From positions 1-5,308 of the forward strand of contig CAZBPZ010000084.1 in NCBI GenBank assembly GCA_964493955.1: 5,308 nt of DNA, read 5' to 3'. The notes below the pieces were generated by a model, which worked only from the letters and a program-made list of their open reading frames with translations, had not been told where the DNA came from and searched no databases. Below, one piece after another: positions 1-4,751 of this stretch. Source of the DNA: CAZBPZ01 sp964493955 (lineage in GTDB: Bacteria > Chloroflexota > Dehalococcoidia > Dehalococcoidales > Fen-1064). The translations under genes and the position numbers were made by a program. How positions within the stretch are numbered: the first letter of the stretch is position 1; each line of letters starts with the position of its first letter.

Positions 1-626
1 CCGACGGCTTCGCGCATCATCCGGATGCTCTCGGTGGGGAAGCGCAGGCGGTTCTCCCAGTTGCCGCCGTACTCGTCGGTGCGGCGGTTGTAGAAGGGCG
101 AGATGAAGGAGCAACACAGGGTGGCACCGCCGTGGGCACAGTGCAGCTCGACGCAGTCGATGCCGGTCTCCTTGAGTATCTTGGCGGCGGCGGCGAACTC
201 ACGTTCCTGCTGGTGGATGTACTCTACCGTTACCTCGGTGACGGGGATGATATGGCCCGCCATCAGGTCAAACTGGCCAAACCTGGCGTGGAGTTCGTCC
301 GGGTAGGGTGAGGGCGAGGGCCCCTGGCCCGCCATGGGGCCACCCTGGACAATCTGGATACCGATTTTGCAGTCGTACTGGTGAATGCGGTCGGCCAGCT
401 TCCTGAGCCACTCGTGGTTGGCCGGGTTGATTATCATCAGGGGTACGAAGGCACCGGTCATGATGAGGCCGACCCCACCCCTGGCGCGCTCCTCGAACCA
501 GCGGATTGTCAGGTCGTTGATGCGGCCGTCTTCTTCGCGTGGCATGTTGAGTAAGGGGGCAAAGGCGATGCGGTTCTTGAGCTTCATGCCGCGGATTTCT
601 ATGGGCTCTTGCAGTTTCAGTGCCAT
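1..626 (-). CDS. NADH:flavin oxidoreductase, old yellow enzyme family (N-terminal part, cut by left edge)
   Basis: This is the first 208 codons of an FMN-dependent TIM-barrel oxidoreductase of the old yellow enzyme / 2,4-dienoyl-CoA reductase family; the rest lies beyond base 1. Family members reduce activated C=C bonds using NAD(P)H. The N-terminus has the usual barrel entry (EPIEIRGMKLKNRIAFAPL, residues 7-25). Residues 159-166 read VELHCAHG, which keeps the paired active-site histidines (H162, H165). Then comes the family signature SPFYNRRTDEYGG (176-188) followed by ENR. The ATG at 626 is chosen because GAGGAG (635-640) lies 8 nt upstream. Oddities: the usual H-x-G-R stretch after strand 3 reads QIVQGGPMAG (91-100), with Gln where His is expected, and HGYL is replaced by HGGATLCC. 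Whether a C-terminal 4Fe-4S and FAD/NAD region follows, as in dienoyl-CoA reductases, cannot be seen. The family is secure; the substrate is unknown. Confidence 0.93.
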   Translation of the reverse strand, partial: MALKLQEPIEIRGMKLKNRIAFAPLLNMPREEDGRINDLTIRWFEERARGGVGLIMTGAFVPLMIINPANHEWLRKLADRIHQYDCKIGIQIVQGGPMAGQGPSPSPYPDELHARFGQFDLMAGHIIPVTEVTVEYIHQQEREFAAAAKILKETGIDCVELHCAHGGATLCCSFISPFYNRRTDEYGGNWENRLRFPTESIRMMREAV

Positions 627-634
627 TTCCACAA

Positions 635-640
635 CTCCTC
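635..640 (-). promoter_or_regulatory. Ribosome binding site of the flavin oxidoreductase gene
   Basis: The minus strand reads GAGGAG with an 8-nt gap to the ATG at 626. It fixes the start of the truncated reductase. Another ATG at 646 is in a different frame and meets a stop within ten codons. Confidence 0.8.
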
Positions 641-693
641 AGGCATGTTCTGGCGCCGGGCGCCGCTGGCGTGGTGGGGATTACCGGGCGTCT

Positions 694-711
694 CCTGGCC
701 CGGGTGCCAGG
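694..711 (-). other. Small hairpin at the start of the reductase leader
   Basis: CCTGGC (694-699) and GCCAGG (706-711) form a perfect 6-bp stem around a 6-nt loop. It falls just after the predicted transcription start, so on the minus strand it would be the first structure in the leader. Read on the plus strand it is followed by a short T run (GTTTTA, 715-720), like a weak terminator, but no plus-strand gene ends here. A second GC-rich palindromic stretch (GGCGCCGGGCGCC, 652-664) lies nearer the ribosome site. A role is not established. Confidence 0.3.
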
Positions 712-724
712 CTAGTTTTACAGC

Positions 725-753
725 ATTCTGCCATCTTTGGGCGGCAGCGTCAA
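725..753 (-). promoter_or_regulatory. Predicted sigma70-type promoter of the flavin oxidoreductase gene
   Basis: On the minus strand, TTGACG (748-753, five of six consensus bases) is followed after exactly 17 bp by CAGAAT (725-730, four of six). Transcription would begin near 718-720, leaving a leader of about 90 nt before the ATG at 626. The promoter begins just past the stop codon of the Lon-like gene (777), so the reductase can be transcribed separately from it. Assigned by consensus only. Confidence 0.5.
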
Positions 754-776
754 CCGGGGCCTTGCCCGGGAGCGGG

Positions 777-3224
777 TCACCCGGCTTCGCCCGGCTGGCG
801 GGAACCCCCGGCTGCCTCGCCCGGCGGCTTGCCGAAGTCGCGCAGGCGTTCGGCCAGGCCGGATAGCTGCGCCTGCACCCGGGCGTTGATGGTGCCTGGC
901 TCAAAGGTGCCGTCCTCGAGGCGCTTGCCGGCGCTGAGCCCGGTGAGGACTTCCATGCCCTCGTCAACCGTGCTCACCGGGTAGATATGGAACTTCCCCT
1001 GCTGGATGGCCTCAACCACCTCGTCCTTGAGCATCAGGTTGCGCACGTTGCTGGCGGGGATTATCACCCCCTGCTCGCCGGTGAGGCCACGGGCACGGCA
1101 GACCTCGAAGAAGCCCTCGATTTTCTCGTTGACCCCGCCGATGGCCTGTACCTCGCCCTTCTGGTTGACCGAGCCGGTAACGGCGATACCCTGCTTGATG
1201 GGCACCTCGGCCAGGCGCGAGAGCAGCGAGTAGAGCTCGGTGCTGGAGGCACTGTCACCGTCCACCTCGTCGTAGCTCTGCTCGAACACCAGCCGGGCCG
1301 ACATGGAGAGCGGGACATCCCGCACGTAGCGGTCGTTGAGATAGCCCTGGAGTATCATGACGCCCTTGGTGTGGAGACGCCCCCCCAGCTTGGCTTCTCG
1401 CTCGATGTCAATCAGCCCTTCACGCCCCAGCCCGACGCTGGCGGTAATACGGCTCGGCCGACCGAAGGAGAAGTCGCCCAGGTCCACCACCGCCAGGCCG
1501 TTCACCTGCCCCACCTTTTTCCCCTGCACCTCTATCATGATTGTCCCGGCGGTAATCATCTCGTTGATACGCTCCTGGATGAGGTTGGAGCGGTAGACCT
1601 TCTGTTCCAGGGCCTTTTCCACGTGCCTGGCCTCGATGAGGTCGCAGCCGTCCTCGGCGGCCCAGAAGCTGGCCTCGCGGATGATATCGGCTATCTCGGC
1701 AAAGAGGGTGGAGAGTTTGTCGCGGTCGTCTGCCAGGCGGGAGCTGTACTCGATTATCCCGGCCAGGGCATCGCGCCGCAGGTGGCTCAGGCCTTCCTCG
1801 CGGCACATGCGGCATATCACGGCGGCGTAGCTCTTCATGTTGGCCTCGGTGCGGTCCATGCGGCTATCGAAGTCGGCCTTGACCTTGAAGAGCTCCTTGA
1901 ACTGGGTGTCATTGCGTAGCAGCAGGTAGTAGAAGAGTGGCTCGCCGATGATAACCACCTTGATATCCAGGGGAATGGGCTCGGGGCGCAGGCTCTTGGT
2001 GGCGATGAAGCCCAGCCGCTCGCCAATATCCTCAATTGATAGCTTGTTGTCCCGCAGTGTCCGCTTGAGACCGTCCCAGGCCTGGAAGCTCATCAGCAGG
2101 TCTTCAATGCGGACCACCAGGTAGCCGCCGTTGGCGCGGTGGAGGGTGCCGGGCTTTATCATGGTGAAGTCCGTGTAGAGCGCCCCGAACTGGGCCTCTT
2201 TCTCAATCCGGCCGAACAGGTTGGTGTAGGTGGGGTTGAGCTCCAGGAAGACCGGTGCTCCCTTGAGCTCGGAGTTGTCCACCAGGACGTTGACCTCGTA
2301 GTTCCTGAGGGAGCGCTGGCGTGCCTGTTCTTCCATGGCGGCGGCCAGGCCTTCCGGACCGCCCGGCTGCCTGGGTTCGGTGCGGAGCTCCTGGTACCGG
2401 TTGATGATATCGGCCTCTACCTCGTCCAGGTAGAGGGTGACCTGTGGCAGCTCGGAGTAGCTCTCGCGCAGGGCCGTGAAAATCCGCCCCACGGCATAGG
2501 CCGCCACCTGGTGGTTCATCTCCTCCAGCTCTTTCTCAACCTTGCTTTCCTCCTGCTGGAGGTGGGTAATGGTCTCCTTGAGTTCCCGGCCGAGTTCATC
2601 ACGGGCCTGCTGGAGCCGTTCCCTGGCTTCCGGCTCCAGGCTCTGGTAGGCCTCGTCGCTGAGGGGTTCGCCATTGCTTGTGGCCGGGATGAGCACCAGG
2701 CCTATCTGGGTGGCCTTGAGGAGCAGGCCACGCTGGCGGGCTTTCTCGCTGAGTGCCTGGAAGGCGGCCTCGCGCTTGCGGTTCAGCTCTTCCAGGATGC
2801 TGGAGCGTTGCTCGGCATACTCTTTGGTGCTGAAGGCGGCCACCAGCGAGCGGCGGGCGTTGTCGATTGCCTGTTTCATGTCCTGCTGTAGCTTCTGGCC
2901 GGTACCGGGCGGCACCGGGATGGCGCGGGGGCAGTACGGGTCTTTGAAGTTATGGACATAGCACCAGTCCGGCGGGACGGGTTTGCTGGCGGCCAGCGAC
3001 TCCAGGAAGGCCCGGATGACGGTGACCTTACCGGTACCAGCCAGGCCCGCCACGAACACGTTAAAGCCCTGTTTCTGGATGTTCAGGCCGAAGCGCAGGG
3101 CGCTCAGTGCCCGGTCCTGGCCGATGATGGCATCGGCTGGCTGCAGTTCGGAGGTTGAGTCGCACTCAAAGAGGGCGGGGTCACACCTGTGTCTGGCCTC
3201 GGCGGCGGTGAGCTCTTTCGGCAT
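777..3224 (-). CDS. Lon-like AAA+ protease (AAA_32 / LonC-type family)
   Basis: An 815-residue cytoplasmic Lon-family peptidase. In order: a short N-terminal region and AAA core with P-loop GLAGTGKV (60-67); a long Glu/Lys/Arg/Gln-rich helical, probably coiled-coil, insert (about 110-250) typical of the AAA_32 branch; the conserved segment LHRANGGYLVV (361-371); a sensor-like KVVIIGEP (422-429); an AAA lid (about 460-545); and a Lon protease domain (about 555-765). The Ser/Lys dyad is intact: S658 in DGDSAS and K701 in GGVNEK, 43 residues apart as in classical Lon. The last 50 residues are a Pro/Gly/Arg-rich tail. The ATPase looks weakened: V67 replaces the Ser/Thr after the P-loop Lys, and R372 follows the Walker-B-like strand where I recall an acidic residue. 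This recalls LonC proteins with degenerate ATPase motifs. It has none of the classical Lon N-domain. Start ATG 3224 has GGAGG (3231-3235) 6 nt upstream. Substrates unknown. Confidence 0.93.
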   Translation of the reverse strand: MPKELTAAEARHRCDPALFECDSTSELQPADAIIGQDRALSALRFGLNIQKQGFNVFVAGLAGTGKVTVIRAFLESLAASKPVPPDWCYVHNFKDPYCPRAIPVPPGTGQKLQQDMKQAIDNARRSLVAAFSTKEYAEQRSSILEELNRKREAAFQALSEKARQRGLLLKATQIGLVLIPATSNGEPLSDEAYQSLEPEARERLQQARDELGRELKETITHLQQEESKVEKELEEMNHQVAAYAVGRIFTALRESYSELPQVTLYLDEVEADIINRYQELRTEPRQPGGPEGLAAAMEEQARQRSLRNYEVNVLVDNSELKGAPVFLELNPTYTNLFGRIEKEAQFGALYTDFTMIKPGTLHRANGGYLVVRIEDLLMSFQAWDGLKRTLRDNKLSIEDIGERLGFIATKSLRPEPIPLDIKVVIIGEPLFYYLLLRNDTQFKELFKVKADFDSRMDRTEANMKSYAAVICRMCREEGLSHLRRDALAGIIEYSSRLADDRDKLSTLFAEIADIIREASFWAAEDGCDLIEARHVEKALEQKVYRSNLIQERINEMITAGTIMIEVQGKKVGQVNGLAVVDLGDFSFGRPSRITASVGLGREGLIDIEREAKLGGRLHTKGVMILQGYLNDRYVRDVPLSMSARLVFEQSYDEVDGDSASSTELYSLLSRLAEVPIKQGIAVTGSVNQKGEVQAIGGVNEKIEGFFEVCRARGLTGEQGVIIPASNVRNLMLKDEVVEAIQQGKFHIYPVSTVDEGMEVLTGLSAGKRLEDGTFEPGTINARVQAQLSGLAERLRDFGKPPGEAAGGSRQPGEAG

Positions 3225-3230
3225 GGGCGG

Positions 3231-3235
3231 CCTCC
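3231..3235 (-). promoter_or_regulatory. Ribosome binding site of the Lon-like protease gene
   Basis: GGAGG on the minus strand lies 6 nt from the ATG at 3224. Together with the conserved N-terminal AAA region starting soon after, it supports this start. Confidence 0.8.
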
Positions 3236-3251
3236 ATTGCTTGTTCGGGTT

Positions 3252-3260
3252 ATTCTACCA
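3252..3260 (-). promoter_or_regulatory. Predicted extended -10 promoter of the Lon-like protease gene
   Basis: The minus strand reads TGGTAGAAT, an extended -10 element (TG-N-TAGAAT, five of six in the hexamer). There is no good -35 at 16-18 bp, which fits extended -10 promoters. Initiation would be near 3245, giving a leader of about 20 nt that just includes GGAGG at 3231-3235. A TTGACG at 3299-3304 exists on the same strand, but the hexamer at matching distance is poor. No heat-shock operator (such as a CIRCE repeat) was seen upstream. Confidence 0.4.
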
Positions 3261-3405
3261 GATTGTGCTGCCGGAGCACAGGGGACGCCAGATAGCCACG
3301 TCAAAAATAGAGAGCGCGCCTTTTTACCCCTTCCGGCCCGGCATGCCTACGACAAATGATGCACCCGGTGCTGTGCGGCCGGGGCCGGGCGGGGTGGCTG
3401 GCCGT

Positions 3406-3435
3406 TTGACAGGCCGGGGCGGGGTGGCCTATCCT
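3406..3435 (+). promoter_or_regulatory. Predicted sigma70-type promoter of plsY
   Basis: A perfect TTGACA (3406-3411) is followed after 18 bp by TATCCT (3430-3435, four of six). Initiation would be near 3442, giving a leader of about 35 nt with the ribosome site inside it. Notably, the spacer between the two boxes is the second copy of the local G-rich direct repeat. Consensus-based prediction. Confidence 0.55.
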
Positions 3436-3464
3436 CTGGCGGGAACACGCTATCAGGCCTTGCC

Positions 3465-3470
3465 GGAGGT
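3465..3470 (+). promoter_or_regulatory. Ribosome binding site that fixes the plsY start
   Basis: GGAGGT lies 7 nt before the ATG at 3478. The reading frame stays open far upstream (to 2983 and into the antisense of the Lon-like gene), so this site, the promoter just before it and the start of family similarity decide the true start. Confidence 0.85.
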
Positions 3471-3477
3471 AGTCTTC

Positions 3478-4101
3478 ATGACGGCTGTTCTGGTTGCCCT
3501 CACCGTGATACTGGCCTATCTCCTTGGCTCGGTCCCTTCCGCCTATCTGGTGGGGAGGCGGCGCCGTGGGGTGGACATCCGCCAGGTTGGCAGCCGCAAC
3601 ATGGGGGCCATGAATGTCTTTTACTCGGTCGGTTTCTGGTGGGGGTTGCTGGTGCTGGCCCTGGATATCGGCAAGGGGGCAGCGGCGGTGGGTATTGCCA
3701 CCGCCCTGGAGCTGCCGGAGGCCGCCCGCCTGGCGGCCGGCCTGGTGGCGGTGCTGGGCCACATTTTCCCGGTCTTCCTTGGCTTTAAGGGGGGCAAGGG
3801 GGGAGCGAGTTGCATCGGCGTGCTGGCGGTGCTGCTGCCCTGGGGTATTCCTATCTGTATTGGCCTGTTCGGGCTGGTGCTGCTGGTGACGCGCTGGCCC
3901 ACCTTCAGCTACGGTGTGGCGCTGCTCTGCTTCCCGGTGGTGGGCTGGCTGCACTATCACCGGGCTGACCTGGCTGTATTTGCGGCTGTGCTGCTTGTTA
4001 TCCCGCTGGTGCGTTACATACCGCGGTTGAAGGAGATGCGTAGTAAAGCGGGTAACTGGGGCCGGGTCTTTCGGCGGCGGGGCCTGGAGGAGCGTTACTA
4101 G
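3478..4101 (+). CDS. plsY: Acyl-phosphate:glycerol-3-phosphate acyltransferase PlsY
   Basis: A 207-residue integral membrane enzyme that transfers an acyl group from acyl-phosphate (made by PlsX) to sn-glycerol-3-phosphate, giving lysophosphatidate, the first step of phospholipid synthesis in most bacteria. Length is normal for the family. Hydrophobic segments lie at about 3-25, 52-72, 82-101, 112-137, 140-158 and 164-180. The first motif is visible as LGSVPSAYLVG (16-26) plus GVDIRQVGSRNMGAMN (31-46). The glycine-rich substrate loop is GHIFPVFLGFKGGKG (94-108), nearly textbook. The C-terminal motif is weaker: GNWGRVFRRRGLEE (192-205) keeps the Asn and G-x-E, but the His usually three residues before the Asn is Lys190. 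Motif 1 normally reads GSGNIGATN, so R40 and M45 are unusual. The gene stands alone on the plus strand between divergent and convergent neighbours; plsX is not in the window. Identity is very secure. Confidence 0.94.
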   Translation: MTAVLVALTVILAYLLGSVPSAYLVGRRRRGVDIRQVGSRNMGAMNVFYSVGFWWGLLVLALDIGKGAAAVGIATALELPEAARLAAGLVAVLGHIFPVFLGFKGGKGGASCIGVLAVLLPWGIPICIGLFGLVLLVTRWPTFSYGVALLCFPVVGWLHYHRADLAVFAAVLLVIPLVRYIPRLKEMRSKAGNWGRVFRRRGLEERY

Positions 4102-4149
4102 CCCGGTAGCGCCGGGAGCAGGAAGGCCCCGGGTAGATGACCCGGGGCC
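4102..4149 (+). terminator. Two GC hairpins after plsY, possible terminator without U-tract
   Basis: Directly after the plsY stop, CCCGG (4102-4106) and CCGGG (4112-4116) pair around a 5-nt loop. Next, GGCCCCGGGT (4125-4134) and ACCCGGGGCC (4140-4149) form a perfect 10-bp stem with loop AGATG. The second hairpin is very stable, but no T run follows on either strand, so this is not a classical intrinsic terminator. Because plsY and the MaoC operon converge here, it could act in both directions. Its right arm overlaps the first copy of the 61-bp-spaced repeat. Confidence 0.45.
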
Positions 4150-4291
4150 CTGGCGTGTTCGGGCAGGCCGGAGTTGTTCAGCCTTGAAGCCATCAACATG
4201 GACCGGGGGCCCGTGCGTGTCCGGCGGGCCGACGGCGACGAAAGCGGTTGACGCAAAGCGACACCGGGGCCCTGGCGTGTCCGGGCAGGCC
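4142..4291. repeat. Three GC-rich 28-bp repeat units at 61-bp intervals (CRISPR-like geometry, probably not CRISPR)
   Basis: Units lie at 4142-4169, 4203-4230 and 4264-4291. Each begins CCGGGG and ends GGCC, with a GCGTGT core. The first and third differ at one base only (4159 T, 4281 C). The middle one differs by about three substitutions, one inserted G and one deleted G, so its ends stay in register while its core is shifted by one base. The two 33-bp segments between them (4170-4202 and 4231-4263) do not resemble each other. The third unit runs into the stop codon of the MaoC gene. The middle unit can form a 6-bp hairpin (GGCCCG 4208-4213 with CGGGCC 4225-4230). There is no cas gene in the window. 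A degenerate mini-CRISPR, a dispersed intergenic repeat or a convergent termination region are all possible. Confidence 0.6.
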
Positions 4292-4303
4292 TAGGCCTGC
4301 CCG
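4282..4303. repeat. Perfect 22-bp palindrome across the MaoC stop codon
   Basis: The sequence from CGGGCAGGCC through TA to GGCCTGCCCG is its own reverse complement over 22 bp. It joins the last ten bases of the third 28-bp repeat unit to the final codons of the MaoC gene, with the TAG stop (4291-4293) near its centre. It could form a cruciform, or a stem in either transcript, and might contribute to termination. No T run follows. Confidence 0.6.
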
Positions 4304-4728
4304 CGCGAGGGTAATACCACCTTGGCCTTACCGGGCGTGGTCTTTTCGCCCCTGGAGTTTTCCAGCCAGATGTCAGCCTCGACGATGTGCTCGCTGCCTT
4401 CGACGTACTTCTTGGTGACGACACCGGTGAGGGTGAGCTCGTCGTTCGGCACGTCCATACCACGGTAGCTGCAGCCGTAGCTCATGATTCTGCCCTTCTC
4501 ACCCACCCAGTTATCAAGCATCTGGCCCAGCCAGGCACTCTTGAGGGCGCCGTGGATGATGATTCCCGGCAGGTTGTTGCCCAGGGCGAAGTCCTTGTCA
4601 TAGTGGATTTCGTAGAAGTCTCCCGAAGCACCGGCCCAGCGTACCAGCTGGCGGGGGGTGGCGTTCTTTTTCAGCGGGGGTAGGCTGTTACCTTCCTGAA
4701 TGTCTTCCCAGTATAGCTGCTCCGCCAT
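4291..4728 (-). CDS. MaoC-family hot-dog hydratase/dehydratase, probable catalytic subunit
   Basis: A 145-residue single hot-dog protein of the MaoC / R-specific enoyl-CoA hydratase family, which adds water to (or removes it from) enoyl or 3-hydroxyacyl thioesters. The hydratase-2 motif is at residues 35-42, SGDFYEIH: the catalytic Asp (D37) and His (H42) keep the spacing of GDxNPxH, although the Asn-Pro is replaced by Tyr-Glu. The central helix region follows (LPGIIIHGALKSAWLGQML, 53-71), then the strands with YRGMDVPNDELTLTG (88-102). The D37/H42 pair matches the D36/H41 of mycobacterial HadB as I recall it, so this is likely the active partner of the gene 23 nt upstream. Start ATG 4728 is set by AGGAGG at 4735-4740, 6 nt away. 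Stop TAG at 4291-4293 lies inside a palindrome. Acyl substrate and CoA versus ACP preference cannot be told. Confidence 0.9.
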   Translation of the reverse strand: MAEQLYWEDIQEGNSLPPLKKNATPRQLVRWAGASGDFYEIHYDKDFALGNNLPGIIIHGALKSAWLGQMLDNWVGEKGRIMSYGCSYRGMDVPNDELTLTGVVTKKYVEGSEHIVEADIWLENSRGEKTTPGKAKVVLPSRGQA

Positions 4729-4734
4729 TATTGT

Positions 4735-4740
4735 CCTCCT
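4735..4740 (-). promoter_or_regulatory. Ribosome binding site of the downstream MaoC gene
   Basis: AGGAGG on the minus strand, 6 nt from the ATG at 4728, sits in the 23-nt gap after the upstream gene's stop. It allows independent initiation of the second cistron of the operon. Confidence 0.85.
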
Positions 4741-4751
4741 GTCGGTCCATC

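Larger units (their letters stand above)
3225..3477. other. Divergent intergenic region between the Lon-like gene and plsY
   Basis: About 250 bp without a supported gene. It carries an outward promoter for each flanking gene and the two ribosome sites. The part nearest plsY is G-rich and contains an imperfect direct repeat: 3377-3398 and 3412-3428 share GGCCGGGGC and GCGGGGTGGC, the first copy carrying five extra bases. The middle (about 3300-3365) shows no recognisable element. Open frames through here are continuations of reading frames from the flanking genes and do not look coding. Confidence 0.6.

Noticed and set aside
385..984. A 199-codon plus-strand open frame spanning the reductase start, the gap and the end of the Lon-like gene.
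   Set aside because: It overlaps two well-supported minus-strand genes and the gap between them, and its translation is low-complexity Ser/Arg/Pro-rich.
987..1919. A 310-codon open frame on the plus strand inside the Lon-like gene.
   Set aside because: It is fully antisense to a gene with clear Lon protease motifs, has an Asp/Leu/Val/Gly-rich composition typical of the complement of GC-biased codons, shows no recognisable domain and has no evident ribosome site.
2139..2891. A 250-codon plus-strand open frame antisense to the helical part of the Lon-like gene.
   Set aside because: It is the mirror of a coiled-coil coding stretch: Leu-rich with no motif. Long antisense frames are expected in GC-rich genes.
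3299..3304. TTGACG as a -35 box for the Lon-like gene.
   Set aside because: At 17-18 bp downstream the hexamer is CTGTGC or TGTGCT, a poor -10. The extended -10 element at 3252-3260 is better placed.
2983..3477. A 165-residue N-terminal extension of the PlsY frame.
   Set aside because: The extension is antisense to the Lon-like gene and crosses the intergenic promoter region. PlsY similarity starts at 3478, right after GGAGGT, and 207 residues is normal for the family.
3301..3960. A 219-codon minus-strand open frame antisense to plsY.
   Set aside because: His/Gln/Arg/Pro-rich translation, the shadow of hydrophobic PlsY codons, with no domain.
4142..4291. Annotating the 61-bp-period repeat as a CRISPR array.
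   Set aside because: Only three units, the central one diverged with indels, no cas genes, and the outer units blend into hairpins at gene ends. Reported as a repeat with the CRISPR reading left as a testable minority view.
4098..4463. A 121-codon minus-strand open frame covering the repeat region and the end of the MaoC gene.
   Set aside because: It starts within the MaoC gene in another frame and has Ser/Arg/Pro-rich translation through hairpins and repeats.
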